Of a DNA stretch of 33,663 nucleotides, positions 1 to 6,859 are shown piece by piece (position 1 is the stretch's first letter; each line of letters begins with the position of its first letter). Position numbers and translations under genes: made by a program. The stretch lies in NCBI GenBank assembly GCA_045541975.1, contig JAZQKB010000008.1:1-33663 (forward strand), given 5' to 3'. Below the pieces are notes generated by a model. That model ran no database searches. It saw nothing but the letters and a program-made list of their open reading frames with translations, and was not told where the DNA came from. The DNA is from SIG452 sp045541975 (GTDB lineage: Bacteria; Bacillota; Clostridia; UMGS1840).

Positions 1-484
1 CATAGTCCACACCAGTAAAGGGATGGGGATTAGTACCGAAAAGTTCTCTGTATTTTGCTTCGGTCAATACATCGGTATAAGGATTGATGCCTGCTTCGTC
101 CAGCTGATCTAAAGAAACCAAAGCGTTCCCTACTTCATCACTGGGGTAGTTTAGCATCAACACAACTTTTTTAGCACCCATTGCAATCCCTTTTAAGCAG
201 ATTGCAAAACGGTTACGGCTTAAGATGGGGAAAATTACCCCGATGGTGCCGCCTCCTAATTTATTTTGAATGTCTTTTGCAATAGCATTCACATGAGCAT
301 AGTTGCCCTGAGAACGTGCTACCACAGATTCGGTTACCGCAACAACATCACGGTCACGGAGAGCGAATCCTTCGGATTCTGCCGCTTCAATGACGCTGTT
401 TACCACGATGGAAGCAATGTCGTCTCCTTCACGGATAATGGGGCAACGAACCCCACGGGATACCGTACCGATTTTTCTTTCCAT
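1..484 (-). CDS. Coenzyme F420-0:L-glutamate ligase family protein (partial, N-terminal part)
   Basis: The gene runs off the left edge; 161 codons of the N-terminal part are present. The protein begins MERKIGTVSRGVRCP and contains ESEGFALRDRDVVAVTESVVA, a glycine-rich GGGTIGVIFPILSRNR stretch and ILSRNRFAICLKGIAMGAKK, which I recognise as the CofE-like ligase family found in many Clostridia. In methanogens and actinobacteria CofE adds glutamate to coenzyme F420; most Clostridia are not known to make F420, so the substrate here is unknown. ATG at 484 is chosen because AGGAG lies 7 nt upstream; an in-frame ATG six bases earlier sits too close to that site. It is divergent from the LysR gene, suggesting local control. 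Family assignment is fairly firm, function is not. Confidence 0.8.
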   Translation of the reverse strand, partial: MERKIGTVSRGVRCPIIREGDDIASIVVNSVIEAAESEGFALRDRDVVAVTESVVARSQGNYAHVNAIAKDIQNKLGGGTIGVIFPILSRNRFAICLKGIAMGAKKVVLMLNYPSDEVGNALVSLDQLDEAGINPYTDVLTEAKYRELFGTNPHPFTGVDY

Positions 485-501
485 AATCATTCTCCTAACA
501 A

Positions 502-543
502 TTGTCAGTTTTTTTCTGATTCTTTTAGAATCATACTTGACAA
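502..543. repeat. Nested inverted repeats, candidate LysR operator
   Basis: A perfect 7-bp inverted repeat TGATTCT-TTT-AGAATCA (517-533) is enclosed by a wider one, TTGTCA (502-507) and TGACAA (538-543). The outer right arm overlaps the -35 of the LysR promoter, and the whole element lies in the 5' leader of the divergent ligase gene. LysR-type regulators usually bind dyads in exactly this kind of divergent region, so an operator is the favoured reading; a leader-RNA hairpin in the ligase transcript is the alternative. Confidence 0.5.
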
Positions 544-565
544 ATTCTTACACCTTTATTATAAT
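537..565 (+). promoter_or_regulatory. Sigma-A type promoter of the LysR gene
   Basis: TTGACA (537-542), a 17-bp spacer and TATAAT (560-565) match the consensus exactly. The expected transcript starts about 50 nt before the LysR ATG. Confidence 0.8.
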
Positions 566-586
566 ACAAATAAAGCTATTAGTAAA
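558..586 (-). promoter_or_regulatory. Likely promoter of the F420-ligase-family gene
   Basis: On the minus strand a perfect TATAAT (558-563) lies 17 bp from a weak -35 TTTACT (581-586). The -10 overlaps the -10 of the divergent LysR promoter, so the two polymerases would compete for the same bases. Confidence 0.55.
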
Positions 587-625
587 GCAGATAAAACTTG
601 TATCAGTAATAAGAGGTGCTTATAT

Positions 626-1510
626 ATGAATACCAAGCTGGATTACTACCGCATCTTCTCAGAAGTGGCACATCACGGCTCCTTCTCCCTGGCTGCAGAA
701 AAGCTGTATGTGTCTCAGTCTGCCATTTCCCAGTGTATTCAACAACTGGAAAGTGATTTAAATACCCAGTTATTTGTCCGTTCCAGACGGGGCGTTACCT
801 TAACCCGTGAAGGAAAACTATTACTTCCCAAAGTGGAAAATGCACTATCTTCCATCAATCAGGGAGAAACTCTTTTAGCACAGCTTCACCATCTTCACGC
901 AGGCTCTTTAATGATTGCCGCAGGCGACACGGTTACCACGCATTATTTATTGCCTTATTTAGAGGAATTTCATACCCTATATCCCGAAATCCGTATTGAA
1001 ATGACCAATTCCTACTCAGCAAAACTGCTCCAATATGTGAAGGAAGGGAAAGCAGAACTTGCCTTTGTCAACCTGCCTGTTTCCGATGAAGAATTAACGG
1101 TAGAGCCGTGCCTTACCATTCACGATGTGTTTGTCTGCGGAGCAGATTTCCCGCAAAAAGAATCCTACACCTGGAAGGAAATGGCAAATCTGCCACTGAT
1201 TTTGTTAGAGCCAAATTCCACCTCCCGAAAATTTGTGGAAAAAGCATTTGAAAAAGCAAAAACTCCCTTATCGCCAAAAATTGAAATTGCGGTACACGAT
1301 TTGTTGATTCGGTTTGCTTCCATTCATTTAGGAGTATCCTGTGTGGTGAAAGAATTTTCTGAAGACAGCATCCGAAACGGAACCGTACGGGAAATGAATC
1401 TGACTCCTCCGCTTCCCGAACGAGCCATCGGCTGTGCCTACCTTCGTCACAATCCCCTCTCCCACGCTGCCCAAGCCTTTTTGGAATTAATACGAAAGAA
1501 AAAAAGCTGA
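626..1510 (+). CDS. LysR-family transcriptional regulator
   Basis: A 294-residue LysR-type regulator, the usual family length. The N-terminal winged helix-turn-helix is clear (about residues 3-62: YYRIFSEVAHHGSFSLAAEKL, then VSQSAISQCIQQLE and LFVRSRRGVTLTREG), followed by a periplasmic-binding-protein-like effector domain (about 90-290). The reading frame is open for 120 codons upstream, but those codons are antisense to the neighbouring ligase gene and do not look like a LysR N-terminus. ATG 626 has GAGGTG 8 nt ahead and starts precisely at the family N-terminus. It is transcribed divergently from the F420-ligase-family gene, its most likely target, along with itself. The effector is unknown. 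Confidence 0.9.
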   Translation: MNTKLDYYRIFSEVAHHGSFSLAAEKLYVSQSAISQCIQQLESDLNTQLFVRSRRGVTLTREGKLLLPKVENALSSINQGETLLAQLHHLHAGSLMIAAGDTVTTHYLLPYLEEFHTLYPEIRIEMTNSYSAKLLQYVKEGKAELAFVNLPVSDEELTVEPCLTIHDVFVCGADFPQKESYTWKEMANLPLILLEPNSTSRKFVEKAFEKAKTPLSPKIEIAVHDLLIRFASIHLGVSCVVKEFSEDSIRNGTVREMNLTPPLPERAIGCAYLRHNPLSHAAQAFLELIRKKKS

Positions 1511-1527
1511 CTCTTCGTCAGCTTTTT
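1501..1527. terminator. Bidirectional rho-independent terminator
   Basis: Stem AAAAAGCTGAC (1501-1511), loop TCTTC, and GTCAGCTTTTT (1517-1527) with further Ts. It overlaps the LysR stop codon and serves the convergent malQ gene on the other strand through the A-run. Confidence 0.85.
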
Positions 1528-1531
1528 TTAC

Positions 1532-2959
1532 TTATCTTGCATAACACTCGTTTAAAGTTTTCCAATAGGCTTTATCAATGGAATTTAGTTGTTCTTTGGT
1601 AATGCGGAACTGCCAGTTTCCCTCTGCTTTTCCCGGGGTATTCAAACGAGTATCCGAACCGTAGCCAAGTAAGTCCTGAATAGGGAAAATTGCCCAGTCT
1701 GCATGGCTTTGCAAAACGGTGCGAATCATACTTTGGCAACCGGTTCCCCAATCCCCTTCGTGTCCGCAATACAAAAGCATTTGTTTACGAAGGTGGTCCG
1801 GCAACTCCCACAGATACCCTAATAAAGTGTTGTTATCGTGAGTGCCGGTATAGGCAACTGAATTTTTTGGATAATGATGAGGTTTATGTAAACTGTCTCC
1901 TTCGGATAAAAAGCCAAACTGGAATACTCGCATACCGGGGAAAGTGCTGTCTTCCACCAGTTTGTGCACTTCGGGAGTGATGTCTCCCAAATCTTCTGCA
2001 ATAATCTGAGAATCCCCTGCCGCCTCACGGATGGAACAGATAAAGTCCATACGGGGACCATCCTTCCAGCTTCCTTCTTTGGCAGTTTTAGCACCGTATG
2101 GCACTGCCCAATAGGATTCAAAGGCACGAAAATGGTCAATGCGGATGGCATCAAACAGCGTTGCCATATGAGAAATTCTCTCCCGCCACCAACGGTAACC
2201 GTCTTGCTTCATCGCATCCCAGTCATATAAGGGATTTCCCCACAGCTGACCGTCTGCAGAAAAATAATCCGGCGGAACCCCTGCTACCAAAGAGGGTTTT
2301 CCATCTTCGGAAAGCTGAAACTGACTGCGGTTATCCCACACGTCACAACTATCATAAGACACATAAATGGGAATATCTCCGATTACTTTGATGCCACGGT
2401 CGTTGGCATATTTTCTAATTTCCTGCCATTGGGTGAAAAATTCATACTGAATCATTTTCCAGGCAAAGAATATATCTTCCCGAAACTCTTCAGTCGTCCA
2501 TTCATTCCACGGCAAATGGTTATTGGCTTCTTTTAACGCCATAAAACGGCAAAATGCTTCCAGATGTTTCTTTTGGGAAATGAATTTTTCGATTGCTGTT
2601 TTGTCAGTTACACGAGAAGATGCTTTTTGCAGTAACAAAAACCGTTCTTCCCATAACCGTTCATATTCTGCCACATAAGGCGTTTTTTGTTTGGCAGATT
2701 CCAGCTCTTCCTTGGTGATTAATCCCTTCTTTGCCAAAGTGAGTAAATCCACAAAATAGGGATTTCCGCCAAATGCAGAATAAGACTGATAGGGCGAATT
2801 GAAGCCATCTGCCATACAAAACGGAAGCACCTGCCAATAGGTGAAACCAGCGTCTTTTAAAAAATCAATAAATTGCTTTGCTTCTTCTCCAAAGCTTCCG
2901 ATGGAATACTCCCCCGGCAAAGAAGAAACATGCATTAATACACCGCTTTTTCTGTCCAT
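1532..2959 (-). CDS. malQ: 4-alpha-glucanotransferase (amylomaltase, GH77)
   Basis: A 475-residue glycoside hydrolase family 77 enzyme, which transfers alpha-1,4-glucan segments between maltodextrins in the cytoplasm. The catalytic residues are visible: the nucleophile Asp275 in RIDHFRAF, the acid/base Glu322 in IIAEDLGD, and the third carboxylate Asp375 in GTHDNNT. The N-terminal motifs SSLPGEYSIGSFG and YWQVLPF and the central SPYQSYSAFGGNP are also typical. The start ATG has AAAGGA about 10 nt upstream and a good promoter. It is a single-gene unit between the LysR gene and a non-coding region; no other maltodextrin or glycogen genes are in view. It ends at the terminator shared with LysR. 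Confidence 0.95.
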   Translation of the reverse strand: MDRKSGVLMHVSSLPGEYSIGSFGEEAKQFIDFLKDAGFTYWQVLPFCMADGFNSPYQSYSAFGGNPYFVDLLTLAKKGLITKEELESAKQKTPYVAEYERLWEERFLLLQKASSRVTDKTAIEKFISQKKHLEAFCRFMALKEANNHLPWNEWTTEEFREDIFFAWKMIQYEFFTQWQEIRKYANDRGIKVIGDIPIYVSYDSCDVWDNRSQFQLSEDGKPSLVAGVPPDYFSADGQLWGNPLYDWDAMKQDGYRWWRERISHMATLFDAIRIDHFRAFESYWAVPYGAKTAKEGSWKDGPRMDFICSIREAAGDSQIIAEDLGDITPEVHKLVEDSTFPGMRVFQFGFLSEGDSLHKPHHYPKNSVAYTGTHDNNTLLGYLWELPDHLRKQMLLYCGHEGDWGTGCQSMIRTVLQSHADWAIFPIQDLLGYGSDTRLNTPGKAEGNWQFRITKEQLNSIDKAYWKTLNECYAR

Positions 2960-2992
2960 ACTATAATTCCTTTATCTATTAAGATATCAAAA

Positions 2993-3021
2993 ATTATACC
3001 ACACCTTTTCAAAAGATGCAA
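2993..3021 (-). promoter_or_regulatory. Promoter of malQ
   Basis: On the minus strand TTGCAT (3016-3021), a 17-bp spacer and TATAAT (2993-2998) lie about 35 bp before the malQ ATG. Confidence 0.7.
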
Positions 3022-3052
3022 GAGGAATGTCAATTTCTATCTACTCGGTATA

Positions 3053-3087
3053 TTTGCCCTCTATCAGGCAAACATTGACATAGTCAA
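3053..3087. repeat. Pair of short palindromes upstream of malQ
   Basis: Two dyads sit about 30-60 bp upstream of the malQ -35: TTTGCC (3053-3058) with GGCAAA (3067-3072), and TTGAC-ATA-GTCAA (3075-3087). They could be operator or activator sites for malQ; nothing in the sequence says which regulator. Confidence 0.3.
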
Positions 3088-3167
3088 TTCATCACTTTTC
3101 GCAAGTCAAATATAACTGAAAACAACAAGTATTTCAAGAAATAGCGAAGAGTGAAGAGGTAATAAGT

Positions 3168-3206
3168 AAAATCGACAAGATTCTAAATGAACCTTGTCGA
3201 TTTTTT
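3168..3206 (+). terminator. Hairpin with T-run, orphan terminator-like element
   Basis: ATCGACAAG (3171-3179) pairs with CTTGTCGAT (3193-3201), extended by A/T pairs and followed by six Ts. No plus-strand gene precedes it, since malQ reads the other way, so it is either a relic or part of the adjoining repeat region. Confidence 0.5.
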
Positions 3207-3219
3207 GGAAAAGGGAACA

Positions 3220-3416
3220 ATAATGATGTGGTTTAGTTTTTAATGAGGCATCACCTGCGGCGACATGATGCATTTGTCTTGCAAATATGATGCTGCTCAT
3301 TTCATTCGCAATGATGTGATGTTTGCACAAAAGCATGAAGCAAAGCCGACATCCTTCCCGAAGGAAACATCATTAGCGTTAGCGTCATCATTTGCCAAAG
3401 GCAAACATCATTGAAA
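3220..3416. repeat. Composite repeat of ATGATG/CATCAT-flanked mini-hairpins
   Basis: About 200 bp made of small hairpins bordered by ATGATG or CATCAT words. Examples are ATTTG-TCTTG-CAAAT between ATGATG copies (about 3273-3294), CCTTC-CC-GAAGG, and TTTGCC-AAA-GGCAAA between CATCAT copies (about 3385-3412). An AGCGTTAGCGTCATCA phrase separates two of them. The units are similar in plan but not identical in sequence, unlike a CRISPR array. It fills the gap between malQ and the tRNA gene together with the orphan terminator. I see no convincing gene in it. Confidence 0.55.
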
Positions 3417-3418
3417 AC

Positions 3419-3446
3419 ACGACTTGTCGAAACAAGCCGTTTTTTC
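3419..3446. terminator. Hairpin terminator just past the CAU tRNA
   Basis: ACGACTTGT (3419-3427), loop CGAA, ACAAGCCGT (3432-3440) form a 9-bp stem with one wobble or mismatch depending on strand. In the minus direction it begins 6 nt after the tRNA CCA end and is followed by GTGTTTTC; in the plus direction it is followed by five Ts. Confidence 0.6.
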
Positions 3447-3523
3447 TGGTGGGCCTTCGGGGACTCGAACCCAGGACCGACCGGTTATGAGCCGGGAGCT
3501 CTAACCAACTGAGCTAAAGGCCC
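3447..3523 (-). tRNA. tRNA with CAU anticodon (probably tRNA-Ile2, otherwise elongator Met)
   Basis: A complete 77-nt cloverleaf with encoded CCA. The acceptor stem GGGCCTT/AAGGCCC is perfect, the D arm is AGCTCAGTTGGTTAGAGC, the anticodon loop CTCATAA gives CAU (complement at 3487-3489), and the T loop is TTCGAGT. The C4-G69 and C5-G68 pairs and overall likeness to Bacillus tRNA-Ile2 favour the isoleucine tRNA whose C34 is changed to lysidine by TilS, but elongator Met cannot be excluded. Two stem positions are mismatched: C27 against U43, and U50 against C64. Confidence 0.9.
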
Positions 3524-3559
3524 TTATGTTTGAAATGTTTCCCATAAGGATGCCAAAAA

Positions 3560-3588
3560 AGTATACCAAAAAAGCGGGTCTTTGTCAA
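3560..3588 (-). promoter_or_regulatory. Promoter of the CAU tRNA
   Basis: On the minus strand TTGACA (3583-3588), a 17-bp spacer and TATACT (3560-3565), about 37 bp before the mature tRNA 5' end. Confidence 0.8.
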
Positions 3589-3699
3589 TAGTTTTTCAGA
3601 AATTAAAGAAAGCATCTCCGATTTTTTCCAAATTGGGTATAACTGCATCGCTTCAGGCAAAACTATAGTAGAAATACCGAATCGAAAGGAGATTTTTTG

Positions 3700-4758
3700 A
3701 TGAAGGGTTATGCAATGATTAAAATTGGGGAAACCGGCTGGATTGAAAAAGAAAAACCCACCTGTGGTCCCTTAGATGCCATTGTACGTCCTATTTGTAT
3801 TGCCCCCTGCACCTCAGATATTCACACCGTTTGGTCTGGCGCAATCGGAGAACGTCATAATATGATTTTAGGTCACGAAGCGGTTGGTGTTGTAGATACT
3901 GTGGGTGAACTGGTCCACGATTTCAAACCGGGTGACAAGGTTATTGTGCCAGCCATTACCCCCGATTGGGGTACGCTGTACTCTCAGGCAGGAGTTCCCA
4001 TGCATTCCACCGGAATGCTGTCCGGCTGGAAATTTTCCAACTTTAAAGACGGTGTATTTGCCGAATATTTTCATGTGAACGAAGCGGATGCCAACTTAGC
4101 ACTGCTACCTGAAGGAGTAGACCCGGTGGCTGCTTGTATGTTGCCCGATATGGTGGTAACAGGTTTCCACGGTGCAGAGCTTTGTGGCATTGAATTTGGA
4201 GACACAGTTTGCGTCATTGGAATTCGTCCTGTGGGCCTGATGAGTGTGGCAGGTGCCAACAAACGGGGTGCCGCCCGTCTGTTTGCCGTTGGTTCCCGTC
4301 CTAACTGTGTGGAGGCGGCCAGATACTACGGTGCCACAGACATCATCAACTACCGTGAAGGTGACATTGTGGAACAGATTTTAAAGAAAACCGGTGGCAG
4401 AGGGGTTGACAGAGTCATCATTGCCGGTGGCGATAACAACACATTTGATCAGGCAATCCGGATTCTCCGTCCGGGTGGCTCTATCGGAAACGTGAATTAT
4501 CTTGGTGAGGGTGATACCATTTCCATCCCCAGAGTGGAATGGGGCGTTGGAATGGGACACAAGAAAATCAATGGCGGTTTAACTCCCGGCGGACGGCTGA
4601 AAATGGAAAAAATGGCATCTTTATTAGCCACCGGAAAGCTGGACACTTCCCGTCTGGTCACCCATGTGTTTGAAGGATTTGACAAAATTGAAGAAGCTCT
4701 GCTCTTAATGAAAAACAAACCTGCAGACTTAATCAAACCTGTGGTAAAAATCTCATAA
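3700..4758 (+). CDS. NADP-dependent secondary alcohol dehydrogenase (zinc type)
   Basis: A 352-residue medium-chain dehydrogenase that closely follows the Thermoanaerobacter/Clostridium isopropanol dehydrogenase pattern (ketone to secondary alcohol with NADPH). The active-site zinc ligands fall at the same numbers as in that family: Cys37 in APCTSDIHT, His59 and Glu60 in LGHEAVG, and Asp150 in LPDMVVTGFHG. The AVGSRP phosphate-binding segment for NADP is present. Unusually, the Rossmann motif expected as GIGPVG reads GIRPVG. ATG 3700 has AAAGGAG 8 nt ahead; the TTG just before it is a weaker option. The four-cysteine structural zinc lobe is absent, as in this subfamily. Stand-alone gene ending in a shared terminator; no clear promoter was found. 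Confidence 0.9.
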   Translation: MKGYAMIKIGETGWIEKEKPTCGPLDAIVRPICIAPCTSDIHTVWSGAIGERHNMILGHEAVGVVDTVGELVHDFKPGDKVIVPAITPDWGTLYSQAGVPMHSTGMLSGWKFSNFKDGVFAEYFHVNEADANLALLPEGVDPVAACMLPDMVVTGFHGAELCGIEFGDTVCVIGIRPVGLMSVAGANKRGAARLFAVGSRPNCVEAARYYGATDIINYREGDIVEQILKKTGGRGVDRVIIAGGDNNTFDQAIRILRPGGSIGNVNYLGEGDTISIPRVEWGVGMGHKKINGGLTPGGRLKMEKMASLLATGKLDTSRLVTHVFEGFDKIEEALLLMKNKPADLIKPVVKIS

Positions 4759-4787
4759 AAAAAGCGGTGAAATCACCGCTTTTTTTA
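4759..4787. terminator. Bidirectional terminator between adh and the helicase gene
   Basis: AAAAAGCGGTG (4759-4769), loop AAAT, CACCGCTTTTT (4774-4784) followed by more Ts. It starts right after the dehydrogenase stop codon and lies just beyond the stop of the convergent helicase gene. Confidence 0.85.
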
Positions 4788-4791
4788 TTTT

Positions 4792-6465
4792 TTATTTTCG
4801 GAATCCCCGCTGATTTTTCGCTTCCCGTTTTCCGGATTTTTCTGCTTTTTTAGAGCCTTTCGGATTTTTCTGAGTTGCCTGTGCTTTCTCCACAAAGACA
4901 TCACGGCCACGGTAACTTAAATCTTTGAAGGCTTCCAACACATCGTCTGCTTTATCGGCAGGAATTTCAAAGAAGGAATACTTATCAAAAATGTCCACTG
5001 CTCCTACATCACTTCCCTGCACAGGAGTGTTGGAGGCTACCAACTCCACAATGTGTCTGGGACGGATTTTATCCAAAGAGCCAAGACCGATAAACAGCCT
5101 TGCCATTCCCTGCTGAGCACCTGTTTTTTTGCTGACTTCACGGGTTTCTTTCGGCTTTTTGTCTGTTTTTTTCTCCTCAGTCAGCATACAAAGAAGTGCT
5201 GCAGAAAGCTCCGTTGCCGTCAGCTTTCCTTCTCCCACAATTTTTTTGAAAACTTCCAGGTATTGATCAAAATTGGGATTACCCGTCACAGCAATCGCTT
5301 TTTGAACGGTTTTTTGGACTCTTGCCTCCAAAACATCTGCTTCTGCAGGTGTTTTATAAGGCTCGATATGGGATTTGGTGTATTTCATGATGTCCTTTAA
5401 TTTGAACATTTCTTTTCCCGCCACAAAGGTATAGGCAACACCTTTGTGATCGGCTCTGCCGGTCCGACCGATGCGGTGAACATAGTATTCTTCAAACTGA
5501 GGCACATCAAAATTAAAAACTGCCTCCACATTGTCCACATCAATGCCACGGGCAGCAATGTCTGTTGCCACTAAAATCTCGGTTTTTCCGGATTTAAAAC
5601 GGCTCATTACCCGATCTCTTTCCGGCTGTTTCATATCACCGTGAAGCATTTCAGCAGGATAGCCACGGTCAATCAGTTCTTCGGTCACTTCCGAGGTCTT
5701 CTTTTTGGTGTTGCAAAATACTAAAGAAAGTCCATAACCGTGTAAATCTAACAGTCTGCTCAAGGCATCCAGTTTTTTAGGACCTTTCACTTCCAGATAG
5801 TATTCTGCCACATTGGAAACCGTCAACACTTCCCCGGTCACTTTTACAAATACCCGGTCTTTTTTCTGATAATTTTGGGCAATTTCTTTAATTTCTGCAG
5901 GCATTGTTGCCGAAAACAGGACAGTTTGACGAGTGGTGGGTGCCGTTTCTAAAATGGTTTCAATATCGTCACGGAAACCCATGTTGAGCATTTCGTCTGC
6001 CTCGTCTAATACCAGATAGGAAAGATTTACCAATCGCACACTCCGTCTGCGTAAGTGATCCATCAGTCTGCCTGGTGTTGCCACAATCACCTGAGGACGT
6101 TTTTTCAAATCATTGAGCTGCCGTTCAATCGGCTGTCCTCCATACAAAGAAGAAATACGGATTCCCTTTTGATAGCGGGACAGTTTTCCAAGTTCTTCTG
6201 CTGTTTGCATTACCAGCTCACGGGTAGGACAAAGCACCAGCGCCTGTACCGTTTCCTCATCGGGAATGATTTTTTCTAAACCCGGCACACCAAATGCGCA
6301 GGTTTTTCCGGTTCCGGTGGGTGCCTGTGCCACAAGGTCATATCCCTCTAAAATTGGAAATAAGCTTTCCTGCTGAACGGGCGTAGTTTTGATAAACCCC
6401 ATCTGTGCGATTCCCTGTTTTAAAGCATCGCAAATGGGGAGTTGTTCAAATAATAAGGCTTCCAT
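4792..6465 (-). CDS. DEAD-box ATP-dependent RNA helicase with DbpA-type RNA-binding tail
   Basis: A 557-residue RNA helicase, a class that unwinds rRNA or mRNA structures in ribosome assembly, decay and cold growth. Motifs in order: Q motif near residues 6-31, Walker A APTGTGKT (48-55), PTREL (80-84), TPGR (130-133), DEAD (154-157), SAT (185-187), and HRIGRTGR (330-337). Residues about 455-530 (RLFIGLGSLDKIRPRHIVELV ... VFVEKA) form the DbpA RNA-binding domain, and the end is a basic Lys/Arg-rich tail. This matches the CsdA/DeaD/DbpA group; the tail type argues for 23S rRNA or broad structured RNA targets, but the exact orthologue is not settled. The start has GAGGTG 4 nt upstream, a slightly tight spacing. 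It has its own consensus promoter. Confidence 0.93.
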   Translation of the reverse strand: MEALLFEQLPICDALKQGIAQMGFIKTTPVQQESLFPILEGYDLVAQAPTGTGKTCAFGVPGLEKIIPDEETVQALVLCPTRELVMQTAEELGKLSRYQKGIRISSLYGGQPIERQLNDLKKRPQVIVATPGRLMDHLRRRSVRLVNLSYLVLDEADEMLNMGFRDDIETILETAPTTRQTVLFSATMPAEIKEIAQNYQKKDRVFVKVTGEVLTVSNVAEYYLEVKGPKKLDALSRLLDLHGYGLSLVFCNTKKKTSEVTEELIDRGYPAEMLHGDMKQPERDRVMSRFKSGKTEILVATDIAARGIDVDNVEAVFNFDVPQFEEYYVHRIGRTGRADHKGVAYTFVAGKEMFKLKDIMKYTKSHIEPYKTPAEADVLEARVQKTVQKAIAVTGNPNFDQYLEVFKKIVGEGKLTATELSAALLCMLTEEKKTDKKPKETREVSKKTGAQQGMARLFIGLGSLDKIRPRHIVELVASNTPVQGSDVGAVDIFDKYSFFEIPADKADDVLEAFKDLSYRGRDVFVEKAQATQKNPKGSKKAEKSGKREAKNQRGFRK

Positions 6466-6501
6466 AACACACCTCGAATCCTAATCAGTTTCATACATAT
6501 T

Positions 6502-6530
6502 ATTATATAGAACGGTTGAAACGCTGTCAA
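6502..6530 (-). promoter_or_regulatory. Consensus promoter of the DEAD-box helicase gene
   Basis: On the minus strand TTGACA (6525-6530), a 17-bp spacer and TATAAT (6502-6507), a perfect match. The predicted leader is about 30 nt long. Confidence 0.85.
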
Positions 6531-6540
6531 GCAAAACTGA

Positions 6541-6567
6541 AAAAAGACACCCATTGGGTGTCTTTTT
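6541..6567 (-). terminator. Terminator of tRNA-Val
   Basis: AAAAAGACACCC (6541-6552), loop ATT, GGGTGTCTTTTT (6556-6567). On the minus strand it starts 2 nt beyond the tRNA CCA end and finishes in a T-run, insulating the tRNA from the helicase promoter. Confidence 0.85.
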
Positions 6568-6569
6568 CA

Positions 6570-6645
6570 TGGTGGGAACAATAGGGCTCGAACCTATGAC
6601 CCTCTGCTTGTAAGGCAGATGCTCTCCCAGCTGAGCTATGCTCCC
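6570..6645 (-). tRNA. tRNA-Val (UAC anticodon)
   Basis: A 76-nt cloverleaf with encoded CCA. The acceptor stem GGGAGCA/TGTTCCC has one G-U pair, the anticodon arm CTGCC-TTACAAG-CAGAG gives UAC, and the T loop is TTCGAGC. All stems pair well. Confidence 0.97.
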
Positions 6646-6677
6646 ATATTCCGTTGTGCTCTCGTCAAGCAAGAGCC

Positions 6678-6706
6678 ATTATATCAAATGAAATTGGTTT
6701 TGTCAA
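6678..6706 (-). promoter_or_regulatory. Consensus promoter of tRNA-Val
   Basis: On the minus strand TTGACA (6701-6706), a 17-bp spacer and TATAAT (6678-6683), a perfect match about 33 bp ahead of the tRNA. Confidence 0.9.
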
Positions 6707-6787
6707 GACTTTTTTTGCATTTTTTTAAAAAAATATATGAAGTTGGGAAAAGTGCCAAAATAAATGATGTAGTTTTTGTGAAAATAA

Positions 6788-6817
6788 TTGACGACGCTAA
6801 AAATTTCGTGATATAAT
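6788..6817 (+). promoter_or_regulatory. Promoter of the RND efflux operon
   Basis: TTGACG (6788-6793), an 18-bp spacer and TATAAT (6812-6817), about 42 bp before the TolC-like ATG. No repressor gene lies beside the operon and no clear operator dyad is seen. Confidence 0.7.
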
Positions 6818-6859
6818 GAAAAACCAACAACTCAAAATGATACAGAAAGGAAGTATCTT

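Noticed and set aside
266..625. 120-codon N-terminal extension of the LysR reading frame
   Set aside because: It is antisense to the ligase-family gene, crosses the LysR promoter and has no LysR homology; the family N-terminus begins exactly at ATG 626 with its own ribosome site.
3106..3336. 76-codon minus-strand open frame in the repeat region
   Set aside because: It is composed of the hairpin repeat (His/Met-rich runs from CATCAT words) and the terminator-like stem, with no ribosome site or known domain.
3220..3416. CRISPR-like array
   Set aside because: The flanking words repeat but the hairpins differ in length and sequence, spacing is irregular, and no cas genes are present.
3582..3699. 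Promoter for the alcohol dehydrogenase on the plus strand
   Set aside because: TATAAC and TATAGT words occur but neither has an acceptable -35 at 16-18 bp, so no promoter is called.
6481..6672. 63-codon minus-strand open frame over tRNA-Val
   Set aside because: Its peptide SIAQLGEHLPYKQRVIGSSP is the translation of the tRNA itself, a common false gene.
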